Assembly (NCBI GenBank): GCA_006739055.1
Contig: AP019702.1
Span: 682,501-746,500 of the forward strand
DNA from: Allostella vacuolata
GTDB taxonomy: Bacteria > Pseudomonadota > Alphaproteobacteria > ATCC43930 > Allostellaceae
Length of the DNA stretch: 64,000 nucleotides
Reading direction: 5' to 3'
Shown in pieces: positions 55,555-64,000 of this stretch. The notes below the pieces were generated by a model, which was not told the origin of the DNA, did not search any database, and worked only from the letters and a program-made list of their open reading frames with translations. The stretch's first letter is position 1; every line of letters begins with the position of its first letter. The translations under genes and the position numbers were made by a program.

Positions 55555-56562
55555 TTATTCCACGGGGCAGCTGCCCGTCTTGCGGTAGTCGACGACTTCC
55601 AGGCGGCCGGCGACGATATCGTCGGTCGCCTTCTTCATGGCGGCTTCCAGGGCCGGGGTGATGAGCTGGCGGTTGTGCTCGTCGATGACGACGCCGACCC
55701 CGCCTTCCTTCAGGCCGAGCACGGTGGTGCCGGCGGCCCAGGTGCCGTCGGCGGCACTGCGCAGCGCCTGGTGGACGGCGACGTCGACCCGCTTGACCAT
55801 GGAGGTCAGGACGGCGCCCGGATGCAGGTGGTTCTGGTTGCTGTCGACGCCGATGCCGAGCGCGCGCCGCCCCGCCAGCTCCTGCAGCACGCCGAAACCG
55901 GTCGCCCCGGCGGCGGCGAAGACGACGTCGGCGCCGGCCTCCATCTGCTCGCGGGCGATCTCCGCGCCGCGCGCCGGGTCCAGCCAGGCGGCCGGCGTGG
56001 CGCCGACCATCGTCTGCAGGACCTTGATCGGCGGCACCGCGTGCCGCGCCCCCTGGACGTAGCCGCAGGCGAAGGTGCGGATCACCGGCACGTCCATGCC
56101 GCCGACGAAGCCGATGGTGCCGGTCTTGCTGGCCATGGCCGCCAGGACCCCGGCCAGGAACGAGCCCTCCTCCTCCTTGAAGCGGAAGGAGCGCACGTTC
56201 GGCGCCTCGACCGTGCCGTCGATGATGGCGAAGCGCACGTTGGGGAAGGCGCGGGCGGCGGCCGTCACCGCTTCCACCTGGGCGAAGCCCATGCTGACGA
56301 CCAGGGTCGCCCCCTCCTCGACCAGCTGGCGCAGCACCTGGGCGCGGTCGGATTCGAGCGTCAGCTCGACCTCGCGATAGGCGGTGCCGGTCGCCCGGCG
56401 ATAGCGCTCCGCCCCCTGCAGCCCGGCCTCGTTGAAGCCCTTGTCGTGCTTGCCGCCGATGTCGAAGACGATGGCCGGGGCGAAACGGGCGGGCGGGGGG
56501 TTCTGTGCCGAAGCTGAACCGGCCAGGATCATTGCCAGGAGGGCCGGCAGGAGACGGAACAT
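55555..56562 (-). CDS. BMP-family ABC transporter substrate-binding protein, 335 aa
   Basis: A periplasmic BMP/Med-type binding protein: signal peptide MFRLLPALLAMILAGSASAQ, then IVFDIGGKHDKGFNEAGLQG (about residues 31-50), KEEEGSFLAGVLAAMASKTG and GADVVFAAAGATGFGVLQE. Family members bind nucleosides or similar molecules. No permease or ATPase is beside it, so it is an orphan or uses a distant system. The gap to fecI (55405-55554) holds the Fur-like site. Confidence 0.9.
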   Translation of the reverse strand: MFRLLPALLAMILAGSASAQNPPPARFAPAIVFDIGGKHDKGFNEAGLQGAERYRRATGTAYREVELTLESDRAQVLRQLVEEGATLVVSMGFAQVEAVTAAARAFPNVRFAIIDGTVEAPNVRSFRFKEEEGSFLAGVLAAMASKTGTIGFVGGMDVPVIRTFACGYVQGARHAVPPIKVLQTMVGATPAAWLDPARGAEIAREQMEAGADVVFAAAGATGFGVLQELAGRRALGIGVDSNQNHLHPGAVLTSMVKRVDVAVHQALRSAADGTWAAGTTVLGLKEGGVGVVIDEHNRQLITPALEAAMKKATDDIVAGRLEVVDYRKTGSCPVE

Positions 56563-56679
56563 GGATGGGCTCGCGGGATGGCAGGATGGGACGGGGTTCA
56601 GATATACAGCCTATCGCGTGGCGGTGACGCATCCAATCGGCGCGTCCATCGCGACGCGACAGCAGGAGGCCAGACCCGC

Positions 56680-57750
56680 ATGAACCATCCCGATCCGGCC
56701 CCGGCCGCTGCCCGCGACCTGCCGCCGCCGCAGGCGGGTGCCGCCGCCTGGTACGGGCCCGACCAGGCCCGCCGGGCCGACTGGCTGGTGACGCTCGACC
56801 CGTCGGAGGTGGACGAGGTCGAGGCCGCCGTCCGCCGCCTGGCCGACGCCGACATCGCCGCCATCGGCCGCGAGGATTTCCCGCTGCCCGGGCTCGGGCC
56901 GCGCCTGGCCGTGGTCCTGGCCGACGTGCTGCACGGCCGCGGCTTCGCCCTGCTGCGCGGCCTGCCGGTCGACCGCTGGTCGCTGCGCGAGGCCGCCGTC
57001 GCCTTCTTCGGCATCGGCGCCCATCTCGGCCGCGCCCGCTCGCAGAACGCCCGCGGCCATGTGCTGGGCCATGTCCGCGACCTCGGCCTGAAGAGCGACG
57101 ATCCCAACGTGCGCATCTACCAGACCAGCGAGCGCCAGACCTACCACACCGATTCGTGCGACGTGGTGGCGCTGCTGTGCCTGAAGACGGCGCGCGCGGG
57201 CGGGCTGTCGACGCTGGTCAGCTCGTCCACCATCTGGAACGAGATGCGCCGGCGCCGGCCCGACCTCTTGCGCCTGCTGCTGGAGCCGATCGCCACCGAC
57301 CGCCGGGGCGAGGTGCCGGCCGGCATGAAGCCCTATTTCTCGATCCCCGTCTTCTCCTGGCACGAGGGCCACCTGACCGCGATCTACCAGCGCCAGTACA
57401 TCGATTCGGCCCAGCGCTTCCCCGATGCGCCGCGCCTGACCCAGGCCCATGTCGAAGCCCTCGACCTGTTCGACGCCCTGGCCAACGACCCGGCCCTTCA
57501 CCTGCACATGGAGTTCCGCCCGGGCGACGTGCAGCTCGTCCACAACCACACGCTGCTGCACGACCGCACCGCCTTCGACGACTGGCCGGAGCCGGAGCGC
57601 CGGCGCCACCTGCTGCGCCTGTGGCTCGCCTGCCCGGGCGCGCGGCCGTTGCCGCCCGCCTTCGCCGAGCGCTACGGCTCGGTCGAGATCGGCGACCGCG
57701 GCGGGGTGCTGGTGCCCGGCACGCGGCTGCACGCACCCCTGGAGGCCTGA
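56680..57750 (+). CDS. TauD/TfdA-family dioxygenase, 356 aa
   Basis: A 2-oxoglutarate/Fe(II)-dependent dioxygenase. The metal triad is His-x-Asp in TYHTDSCDVV (about residues 154-163) and the distal His in QLVHNHTLLHDR (about 287-298); the following Arg region RRRHLLRLWL binds 2-oxoglutarate. The ATG at 56680 follows AGGAGG. Substrate unknown. A LOG-family gene starts 13 bases downstream. Confidence 0.9.
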   Translation: MNHPDPAPAAARDLPPPQAGAAAWYGPDQARRADWLVTLDPSEVDEVEAAVRRLADADIAAIGREDFPLPGLGPRLAVVLADVLHGRGFALLRGLPVDRWSLREAAVAFFGIGAHLGRARSQNARGHVLGHVRDLGLKSDDPNVRIYQTSERQTYHTDSCDVVALLCLKTARAGGLSTLVSSSTIWNEMRRRRPDLLRLLLEPIATDRRGEVPAGMKPYFSIPVFSWHEGHLTAIYQRQYIDSAQRFPDAPRLTQAHVEALDLFDALANDPALHLHMEFRPGDVQLVHNHTLLHDRTAFDDWPEPERRRHLLRLWLACPGARPLPPAFAERYGSVEIGDRGGVLVPGTRLHAPLEA

Positions 57751-57763
57751 CCGGCCCGGAAAC

Positions 57764-58633
57764 ATGACGGATATGGACCCGAAGACGCCGCCGCCCTATG
57801 CCCGCAGCTTCCTGCCGGCGCTGGAGGATCGCGAGTTCCTGCTGCGCGAGGAACTGCGCGGCCTGCGCTTCGCCATGGAGTACTACAAGGCCGACCTGCT
57901 GCTGCGCGAATGGGGCGTGCGGTCGACCGTGGTCGTCTTCGGCAGCGCCCGCATCCCCGCGCCGGAGGCGGTCGAGGGGCTGCTGGCCGCCGCCCCCGAC
58001 GCGGCCGCCCGGGCGATGGTCGAGCGCCACGCCCGCCTGTCGGTGTGGTACGAGCGCGCCCGCGCCTTCGCCCGGCTGCTGTCGGTGCGCGGCGGCGCGC
58101 TCACCCACCGCGCCGACGGCATCCGCGACAATGTGGTGGCGACCGGCGGCGGCCCCGGCATCATGGAGGCGGCCAACCGCGGCGCCGCCGACGTCGGCGC
58201 GCCCTCGATCGGCTTCAACATCGGCCTGCCGCACGAGCAGGAGCCGAACCGCTGGTCGACGCCCTCGCTGACCTTCTCGTTCCACTATTTCGCCATGCGC
58301 AAGATGCACCTGGCGATGCGCGCCAACGCGCTGGCCGTCTTCCCCGGCGGCTTCGGCACGCTGGACGAGATGTTCGAGATCCTGACCCTGCAGCAGACCG
58401 GCAAGGCCCCGCCGATGCCGGTCGTGCTGTTCGGCCGCGACTACTGGACCAGCATCATCCGCTTCGAGGCGCTGGTCGAGCAGGGGATGATCGCCGAGGC
58501 CGACCTGGGGCTGTTCGAGATCGTCGACACGCCCGAGGAGGGCTGGGAATCGATCCGCCGCCGCGGCCTCGTCGCGCACACCCCGTTCCAGGACGTGCCG
58601 GGCCGCGCGACGGACCCGGTGGACGCGGAGTAG
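57764..58633 (+). CDS. LOG-family protein (cytokinin riboside phosphoribohydrolase-like), 289 aa
   Basis: A Rossmann-like protein with STVVVFGSARIP at the start of the domain, GGGPGIMEAANRG (about residues 128-140) and PGGFGTLDEMFEILTLQQTG (about 195-214), the PGGxGTxxE signature of LOG phosphoribohydrolases. It cleaves nucleoside monophosphates to base and ribose phosphate by homology. An extra N-terminal ~55 residues puts it in the larger LOG subgroup. ATG 57773 is an alternative start. Confidence 0.9.
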   Translation: MTDMDPKTPPPYARSFLPALEDREFLLREELRGLRFAMEYYKADLLLREWGVRSTVVVFGSARIPAPEAVEGLLAAAPDAAARAMVERHARLSVWYERARAFARLLSVRGGALTHRADGIRDNVVATGGGPGIMEAANRGAADVGAPSIGFNIGLPHEQEPNRWSTPSLTFSFHYFAMRKMHLAMRANALAVFPGGFGTLDEMFEILTLQQTGKAPPMPVVLFGRDYWTSIIRFEALVEQGMIAEADLGLFEIVDTPEEGWESIRRRGLVAHTPFQDVPGRATDPVDAE

Positions 58634-58820
58634 GGGGCTGGACGGCCCGTCATCGCCGGTATGAGGCAGGGTCCGCGACCATGTCCGCGAACGTTATCGG
58701 GCCGGCCTCCATGGCGGCCGAAAATCCAGCCGAGAAGCGCGTCGTGAGGCTGCAGGGTCGGCAGGGCCGGGCGGGCGTGTGAGGGGATCGTCGCGGTCGG
58801 CGGGCGGTGAGCTCGCCCGT

Positions 58821-59417
58821 TCATGGTGTATAGCCCCGTCGGCGGCGCAGCGTGATCCCCAGTCGGGTGATCTCGGCCGGCAGCAATGCAGCCTGCAGCA
58901 GGCCGATCGGGGTTGTCGCCGACAACGCGGAAAAGGCGCGATCGTAGATGGCGACGCAGGCGCCGGTGGTCAGGCGCGAGTCGAACAGGATGGCGTCGAT
59001 GTCCACCATCTGATCGTAGACAGCCTGGGAGAAGGTCTGGCCGACGGTGTGGTCGCGAGCACGACTTGCGTCGGTGTCGACGCCCAGTTCGTAGGCCGCC
59101 GCTCCCCGCAGATCGAGCAGCGTTAGGTCACGGCTGGAACTGATGGCAGTCAGGCACACCTGCTCCAGGTGAGGCCGGTAGAGATAGCGCAGCGACTTGC
59201 CCTCGAAACGGTCCCGCACGACGGCCTCTGCAAACGCCGTGGAGAAGTTGTCCGCCGCATAGAGCACGCGGAAGGAGTCGGCCGGACTGGAGTAACGGCT
59301 CGAGCCGAAACCGGCACCGATCGGCGTCGATCGGTGCTTCGTGGGCAGGATGCGCGGCCAGTCCGAGAGATGCGCAGTGATCACCCGGCCACGAAGTTTG
59401 GACGCAATGAGCTTCAC
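58821..59417 (-). CDS. RES-domain toxin, 198 aa
   Basis: The RES domain is marked by an Arg-bearing start (SSRYSSPADSFRVLYAADN, about residues 39-57), the Glu in TAFAEAVVRDRFEG and a Ser in the C-terminal half. RES toxins degrade NAD+. The gene overlaps the antitoxin stop by 4 bases (ATGA). The 187 bp to the LOG gene hold no supported gene; a 33-codon frame at 58681 looks fortuitous. Confidence 0.88.
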   Translation of the reverse strand: MKLIASKLRGRVITAHLSDWPRILPTKHRSTPIGAGFGSSRYSSPADSFRVLYAADNFSTAFAEAVVRDRFEGKSLRYLYRPHLEQVCLTAISSSRDLTLLDLRGAAAYELGVDTDASRARDHTVGQTFSQAVYDQMVDIDAILFDSRLTTGACVAIYDRAFSALSATTPIGLLQAALLPAEITRLGITLRRRRGYTP

Positions 59418-60034
59418 GCGTAATCAAAGGCGCTCGCCGCCGCATTCACGACGCCACGAACATCGCCGGCATGCAGCGCGTCGATCGGGGCCTTGCCGTC
59501 CGTCATCCGATTGGGTGCGACCAACCATTCCCACGCCTCTTCGGCGGAGGAGAAGTGCTTGGCCACCTCATCGAGGCCTTCTACAGGCCGGCGCCGATCG
59601 AACTGCCGGACGGGATATACGAAGTTCCGCAACCCCTTTCGCAAGGCGATGACCTTTCCGGCCTTGCGCCAGTTGTCGAGGGTGCCCCGCGCGATGCCGA
59701 GCCGCTGGACCAAAGTTCCCGCCCCGACGAGTTCGCTCTCGGCCCAGTCGGCCGCTTCATGATCGACGGTGATCGCATCCAGAAGCCTGCCGCCCTCCGC
59801 CGCCGGGACGACCGGGCCGACCCCATCGCCCAGCAGCACGCGGCTTTCGGAAGAGGCCGACGACGACACTGGCTTCGGCTCTCGCCGAGGGATCGCCCTC
59901 GCGACAGCCGGCACGACCACCTTCAGCGTCGAAGCCAGTTCGACGAGGTCCTGCAAGGGCATGCGCTCGACCTTGCTTTCGATCGCCCTGGTCAGAGCCG
60001 CCCGCCGAAGAAGGGATCGCTTCAATGCGCTCAT
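59414..60034 (-). CDS. Xre/MbcA/ParS-type (DUF2384) antitoxin, 206 aa
   Basis: Antitoxin partner of the RES toxin. A helix-turn-helix-like region TLVQRLGIARGTLDNWRKAG (about residues 107-126) precedes the toxin-binding part with EGLDEVAKHFSSAEEAWEWL (about 152-171). Antitoxin-first order and 4-base overlap are typical. The ATG at 60034 has AGGGAGAA seven bases upstream, and a clear promoter with repeated operator-like motifs lies at 60053-60081, fitting autorepression. Confidence 0.87.
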   Translation of the reverse strand: MSALKRSLLRRAALTRAIESKVERMPLQDLVELASTLKVVVPAVARAIPRREPKPVSSSASSESRVLLGDGVGPVVPAAEGGRLLDAITVDHEAADWAESELVGAGTLVQRLGIARGTLDNWRKAGKVIALRKGLRNFVYPVRQFDRRRPVEGLDEVAKHFSSAEEAWEWLVAPNRMTDGKAPIDALHAGDVRGVVNAAASAFDYA

Positions 60035-60052
60035 GACTCGTTCTCCCTGGGT

Positions 60053-60081
60053 AATATAGGCAAATTAGGTATAATAGGCAA
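60053..60081 (-). promoter_or_regulatory. Sigma-70-type promoter of the RES/Xre pair with repeated motif
   Basis: Read on the minus strand: TTGCCT (60081-60076), a 17-bp spacer, then TATATT (60058-60053), 18 bases before the start codon. The sequence TAGGCAA occurs twice (plus strand, 60057-60063 and 60075-60081), an apparent pair of half-sites for antitoxin binding. Confidence 0.7.
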
Positions 60082-60195
60082 CTCCTGTGCTGCAGGATGG
60101 TTGCGCGGAGGGCCGATGACTGGCGGGGCTGTCGGTGATCAGCACCCGTCGTGTCCTATGGCTGTGGACGTCCGATTTCTGGCTGACTCCGGGAG

Positions 60196-60375
60196 TCAGC
60201 TCCTGGCCCAACCACAACCTCCGGCGCCTTTCACGCGCGACATCGTTGCCACGGCGAGGGCGGCCTGCCGGTATTCGGCGGCACGGACCAACTTGCGTTC
60301 TTCCAGAAGCGCAAGGACGCGACGGACCTGCGGATCGCCGGCAGATTCACGGGAATTGCCGGCACTATGCAACAT
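60196..60375 (-). CDS. Possible small protein, 59 aa (uncertain)
   Basis: A short frame with a protein-like middle (DPQVRRVLALLEERKLVRAA) that would be helical. Ribosome site is weak and no family is recognised. It lies in a 397-bp gap (60035-60431) otherwise occupied only by the antitoxin promoter, and may be a remnant of a lost gene. Confidence 0.25.
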   Translation of the reverse strand: MLHSAGNSRESAGDPQVRRVLALLEERKLVRAAEYRQAALAVATMSRVKGAGGCGWARS

Positions 60376-60431
60376 CACCCGCCGGGCAGGCCGGCGCCCG
60401 GACGAACCAGACGCCGTCCACCCCAGCCGTA

Positions 60432-61700
60432 TCAATCCACAATCGCCTGGTTGACCAGCGTCGTCATCAGCTTGCGGTAGTGCAGCCGGGTCGGGCCGGG
60501 GGCGTGGGCCATGAAGACGGCTGTCAGGTCCTCGCTGGGGTCGACCCAGAACCAGGTGCCGTAGGCGCCGCCCCAGTTGTAGTCGCCGGGGGAGCCGGTC
60601 GTGCCGGCGACGCCGGTGCCGCGCCGGACGGCGAAGCCGAGGCCGAAGCCGTAGCCGGGCGCGCCGTTGTTCTGGATCGACGGGCCGAGATGGTCGGCGG
60701 TCATGAACTCGATCGTCTTCGGCGCCACGATCTGCCGCTCGCCGAGGCGGCCGCGGTCGAGCAGCATCTGGGCGAAGCGGATATAGTCGCCGGCGGTGGA
60801 GGCGGCGCAGCCGCCGCCGCATTCCATCTTCAGCGGCTTCGTCAGGTCGAGGACCGACTGCGGGCGCCCGGTGTCTGGGTCGTTGGGCAGGGCCTTGGCG
60901 AAGCGGGCATGCTTGTCGGCCGGGATGGTGAAGCTGGTGTCGGCCATGCCGAGCGGGTTCCAGATCCGCTCCGCCAGGAAGCCGCCGAGGCTCTTGCCGG
61001 CGATCTTCTCGACCACCGCCCCCAGCACGTCGACCGACAGGCTGTAGTCCCACACCGTGCCCGGCTGGTGGAGCAGCGGCAGGGTGCCGAGCTTGTCGAC
61101 GAACTCGGCGGTGGTGAAGTTGGCGGACGAGTAGCCGGACGAGGCCGGGTAGAGCTTGTGGACCGGGGTGGTGCCGCGGCCGCCATAGGTGATGCCCGAG
61201 GTATGGCGCAGCAGGTCCTGCAGGGTCATGGCCCGTCGGGCGGGCTCGGTCTCGATGGTGACCTGGCCGTCGGCCCCCTTCTTCTGGACCGCGACCGGCA
61301 TCTTGCCCAGCGGCGGCAGGTGGCGGCCGATCGGGTCGTTGACGAAGAGCTTGCCCTCCTCGTTCAGCATCATGACGGCGAGCGACGTCATCGGCTTGGT
61401 CATCGAGGCGATGGCGAAGATGGTGTCCCTGGTCATCGCCGTGCCGGCTTCCTTGTCGCGGAAGCCGAACGCCTCGTAGTAGGCGAGCTTGCCATGGCGG
61501 GCGATGGCGACGACGGCACCCGGGATGCGGCCGGCGGCGATGTCGGCCTGCAGGATCGGGGCGATGCGCGCCAGGCGCTCGGACGACAGGCCGACCGCTT
61601 CCGGCACCGCGACCGGCAAGGGCGGGTCGGCCGCCACGGCCGGGTGCGGCAGGGCGGCCGCCAGCAGCAGGGCCGCGACGCTTCCGTAGAGCTTCTTCAT
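60432..61700 (-). CDS. Serine hydrolase (class C beta-lactamase-like), paralogue 1, 422 aa
   Basis: A periplasmic penicillin-binding-protein-like hydrolase. Signal peptide SVAALLLAAALPHPAVAA, then the catalytic Ser-x-x-Lys in FAIASMTKPMTS, the Tyr motif in WDYSLSVDVLG, and a late GGAYGTWFWVDP segment in place of the KTG. KMECGGGCAASTAGDYIRF is a subgroup feature. Likely an esterase or peptidase rather than an antibiotic enzyme. It is about 80% like the next gene over long stretches, so the two arose by tandem duplication. Confidence 0.9.
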   Translation of the reverse strand: MKKLYGSVAALLLAAALPHPAVAADPPLPVAVPEAVGLSSERLARIAPILQADIAAGRIPGAVVAIARHGKLAYYEAFGFRDKEAGTAMTRDTIFAIASMTKPMTSLAVMMLNEEGKLFVNDPIGRHLPPLGKMPVAVQKKGADGQVTIETEPARRAMTLQDLLRHTSGITYGGRGTTPVHKLYPASSGYSSANFTTAEFVDKLGTLPLLHQPGTVWDYSLSVDVLGAVVEKIAGKSLGGFLAERIWNPLGMADTSFTIPADKHARFAKALPNDPDTGRPQSVLDLTKPLKMECGGGCAASTAGDYIRFAQMLLDRGRLGERQIVAPKTIEFMTADHLGPSIQNNGAPGYGFGLGFAVRRGTGVAGTTGSPGDYNWGGAYGTWFWVDPSEDLTAVFMAHAPGPTRLHYRKLMTTLVNQAIVD

Positions 61701-61784
61701 GGTCGGAGTGTCCTCCCGGGGACGTTTTTCGCGTCTCCAGTCAAGCACTCCGACCGGGGGAAATCCACCGGCGCCTTGGCGGCG

Positions 61785-63047
61785 TCAGTCGACGATCGCC
61801 TGGTTGACCAGGGTCGGCAGCAGCTTCCGGTAATGGAGGCGGGCCGGGCCCGGAGTGTGCGCCATGAAGACCACCGCCAGGTCCTCGGCCGGGTCGATCC
61901 AGAACAGGGTGCCGTAGGCGCCGTTCCAGTAGTAGTCGCCGACCGAGCCGGTCAGGCCGGCCACCCCCTGGCTGCGGCGCACCGCGAAGCCGAGCCCGAA
62001 GCCGTAGCCGGCCGACAGCCGGCCGGTGGAGATCTCGCCCAGCTGGTCGGCCGCCATGTACTCGACCGTCTTCGGCGACAGGATCTGCCGTCCGTCGAGC
62101 GTGCCGCGGTTCAGCAGCATCTGCACGAAGCGCACATAGTCGCCGGCGGTGGAGGCGGCACAGCCGCCGCCGCATTCCATCTTGAGGGGTTTGGTCAGGT
62201 CGAGGGTGATCGGTGGGCGGCCGGTGTCCGGGTCCGTCGCCAGGGGCTGGGCGATCCGGCCATGCTTGTCGGCCGGCACGGTGAAGCTGGTGTCGGCCAT
62301 GCCGAGCGGCGCCCAGACGCGCTCGGCCAGGAAGCCGCCCAGGCTCTTGCCCGACACGCCCTCGACCAGCGCGCCCAGCACGTCGACCGACAGGCTGTAT
62401 TCCCAGACCGTGCCGGGCTGGTGGACGAGCGGCAGGCCGCCCAGCTTGTCGACGAACTCCGCCGTCGTCATGGTCCGGCCGGAGAAGCCCGAGGACAGGG
62501 GATAGAGCTTATGCACGGGCGTGGTGGCGGCCCCGCCATAGACGATGCCCGAGGTGTGGCGCAGCAGGTCCTGGACCGTCACCGGCCGGCGCGCCGGCAC
62601 CGTCTCGACCACGTCCTGGCCGTCCGCGCCCTTCTTCTGGACCGCGACCTGCATCCGGCCGAGCGGCGGCAGGTAGCGGCCGATCGGGTCGCTGGCGAAC
62701 AGCCGGCCTTCCTCGCTCAGCATCATCACCGCGACCGAGGTCATTGGCTTGGTCATCGACGCGATCGGGAAGATGGCGTCCTTGCCCATCGGCGCCCCGG
62801 CCGCCTTGTCGCGGAAGCCGAACGCCTCGTAGTAGGCGAGCTTGCCGCGCCGGGCGACGGCGACCACCGCGCCCGGGATGCGGCCGGCGTCGATGTCGGC
62901 CTGGACGGCGGCGCCGACCCGCGCCAGCCGCTCGGACGACAGGCCGACCGCCTCCGGCACGGCCATGGGCAGGGGCGGCTCGGCCGCCAGGACGGGCGAG
63001 AGGGCGGCCAGCAACGAAGCGGCCGCCGCGGCAGCAAGGCTTCTCAT
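61785..63047 (-). CDS. Serine hydrolase (class C beta-lactamase-like), paralogue 2, 420 aa
   Basis: Same layout as paralogue 1: signal peptide (SLAAAAAASLLAALSPVLAA), PIASMTKPMTSVAV with the catalytic Ser and Lys, WEYSLSVDVLGALV, and YWNGAYGTLFWIDP. Both end in the same LVNQAIVD. Its upstream region shares motifs with that of paralogue 1 (GGTGGATTTCCC and TTGACTGG), so the duplication included the promoter. Confidence 0.9.
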   Translation of the reverse strand: MRSLAAAAAASLLAALSPVLAAEPPLPMAVPEAVGLSSERLARVGAAVQADIDAGRIPGAVVAVARRGKLAYYEAFGFRDKAAGAPMGKDAIFPIASMTKPMTSVAVMMLSEEGRLFASDPIGRYLPPLGRMQVAVQKKGADGQDVVETVPARRPVTVQDLLRHTSGIVYGGAATTPVHKLYPLSSGFSGRTMTTAEFVDKLGGLPLVHQPGTVWEYSLSVDVLGALVEGVSGKSLGGFLAERVWAPLGMADTSFTVPADKHGRIAQPLATDPDTGRPPITLDLTKPLKMECGGGCAASTAGDYVRFVQMLLNRGTLDGRQILSPKTVEYMAADQLGEISTGRLSAGYGFGLGFAVRRSQGVAGLTGSVGDYYWNGAYGTLFWIDPAEDLAVVFMAHTPGPARLHYRKLLPTLVNQAIVD

Positions 63048-63132
63048 GTTCGGGGGTGTCCTTCCGAGGACGGCCGAGGGCGTGGGGCGCCCCCAGTCAA
63101 TCACCCCCCGATCGGGAAATCCACCGTGGGGC

Positions 63133-64000
63133 TCAGCCCGAGCGCAGCAGATGCACGCTGAAGAGGTTGTCCGGGTCGGTCCAGACCTCCGCCGGCAGCC
63201 AGCCGCTGCGCCCGGCCAGCGCCCGGAACTCCGGCACGGCGTACTTGTAGGAGTTCTCGGTATGGATGGTCTCGCCGCGCGCCAGGGGGAAGCGGGCGGG
63301 GCCGATCACGATCTCCTGCCGCGCCAGGCTCACCAGGTGCATTTCCACCCGCCGCCGTTCCGCGCACCAGCGGGCCTCGTGGCGGAATCCGTCGAGGTCG
63401 AGCCGGGCGCCCAGCTCGCGCTGCATGCGCACCAGCAGGTTGCGGTTGAAGGCGGCGGTGACGCCGGCCGCGTCGTCGTAGGCGGCCTCCAGGATGTGCG
63501 GGTCCTTCGGCACGTCGACGCCGACCAGCATCATCGACCCGGGGCCGAGCAGGCGCCGGGCGCGGGCCAGGAACGCCACCGCCTCGGTCGGGGTGAAATT
63601 GCCGATGGTCGAGCCGGGGAAGAAGCCGACCGTCGCCCGGCTGGTGACGCCGCGGATGGACGGCAGCCCGAACGGCTGGGTGTAGTCGGCGCAGACCGGC
63701 GCGATGCGCAGGCGGGGGAAGTCGGCCGCAAGGCCGGCCGCGGCCGCCATCATGTGTTCGCGCGAGATGTCGACGGGCACATAGGCCGCCGGCCGTTCCA
63801 GCGCCTCCAGCAGCAGGCGGATCTTGATGCCGGCGCCGGAGCCGAACTCCACGATGCGGGCCTCGGGCCCGATGGCCTCGGCCATGGCGCCGGCATTCCG
63901 GCGCAGGATCGCCAGCTCGGTGCGGGTCGGATAGTACTCCGGCAGCTCGCAGATGGCGTCGAACAGCCGCGACCCTTCGGCGTCGTAGAAGAACTTGCAG
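63133..64000 (-). CDS. egtD: L-histidine N-alpha-methyltransferase, 5' end outside window
   Basis: A SAM-dependent methyltransferase that makes hergothioneine's precursor hercynine by trimethylating histidine. About 288 residues of the usual ~320 are visible; the frame runs open to the right edge with CKFFYDAEGSRLFDAICELP. The SAM motif is VEFGSGAGIKIRLLL; GFFPGSTIGNFTPTEA and HTENSYKYAVPEF are hallmark EgtD segments. EgtB probably lies upstream, beyond the window. Confidence 0.93.
   Translation of the reverse strand, partial: CKFFYDAEGSRLFDAICELPEYYPTRTELAILRRNAGAMAEAIGPEARIVEFGSGAGIKIRLLLEALERPAAYVPVDISREHMMAAAAGLAADFPRLRIAPVCADYTQPFGLPSIRGVTSRATVGFFPGSTIGNFTPTEAVAFLARARRLLGPGSMMLVGVDVPKDPHILEAAYDDAAGVTAAFNRNLLVRMQRELGARLDLDGFRHEARWCAERRRVEMHLVSLARQEIVIGPARFPLARGETIHTENSYKYAVPEFRALAGRSGWLPAEVWTDPDNLFSVHLLRSG

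Noticed and set aside
58681-58782. A 33-codon plus-strand frame in the gap after the LOG gene
   Set aside because: No ribosome site, no recognisable family, and composition like non-coding high-GC DNA.
60135-63161. A 1,008-codon plus-strand frame with apparent internal repeats
   Set aside because: Its repeats are simply the antisense of the two tandem serine hydrolase genes.

Overview
The window is about 64 kb of very GC-rich DNA with tightly packed genes and many 4-base ATGA-type overlaps. It looks like the chromosome of a metabolically versatile alphaproteobacterium, probably Rhodospirillales-like. The reasons are the gene content (heterotetrameric sarcosine oxidase, circularly permuted ATP-grasp/transglutaminase cluster, branched-chain-type ABC importer, MoCo hydroxylase, FecIRA iron system, EgtD). 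The genus is inferred and cannot be settled from this sequence. I saw no rRNA, tRNA or CRISPR array.

Layout. 1-6000 (minus): soxBDAG sarcosine oxidase operon, then a GNAT-like protein and the first 49 codons of a family-2 glycosyltransferase cut by the window edge; a TetR gene is divergent at 6058. 6.7-11.2 kb: a CocE/NonD hydrolase divergent from a dipeptidase plus peptide-binding protein pair, with a near-perfect palindrome between them. 11.3-18.3 kb: a three-gene cluster of large transglutaminase/DUF2126 protein, ATP-grasp/alpha-E protein and small transglutaminase, followed by an MsrQ-like membrane protein. 19.3-22.7 kb: aldehyde dehydrogenase, gamma-glutamyltransferase and a DUF3297 protein. 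22.7-25.4 kb (minus): cupin, ArsO-like flavoprotein and MFS transporter, translationally coupled. 25.5-27.5 kb: a ThDP enzyme with a coupled GNAT.

27.5-39.4 kb reads as one catabolic region. A TetR gene (29254-29994) sits between a minus-strand VOC plus FAD-monooxygenase operon and a plus-strand run of a three-subunit molybdenum hydroxylase, a complete branched-chain-type ABC importer (SBP, LivH, LivM, LivG, LivF) and a pirin. Two copies of a 20-bp sequence, identical at 18 positions, flank this TetR gene and are its likely operators. The import, hydroxylation, monooxygenation and VOC logic suggests breakdown of a heteroaromatic or aromatic compound.

39444-44079 is a complete 4,636-bp IS1595-family transposon with 23-bp perfect inverted repeats, an 8-bp target duplication (CGTCCCTC) and passenger genes: two uncharacterised membrane proteins, a DUF6471 protein, a SocA/Panacea-domain protein coupled to a small two-helix membrane protein (a candidate toxin-antitoxin pair), and an uncharacterised coiled-coil protein. 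It landed in a REP-like sequence in the convergent gap between pirin and marR; beside it a 166-bp tandem duplication carries a fossil copy of the marR 3' end.

44.4-64 kb: marR with a 24-bp perfect palindrome in front of a MoaD-like/BNR-repeat pair; UspA and SulP; a carboxymuconolactone decarboxylase-like protein coupled to PPK2; a CmcJ-like oxygenase; a FecI-FecR-FecA iron uptake system with a Fur-like box; a BMP-family binding protein, a TauD-like dioxygenase and a LOG-family protein; a RES/Xre toxin-antitoxin pair with a clear promoter; two tandem serine-hydrolase paralogues; and egtD running off the right edge.
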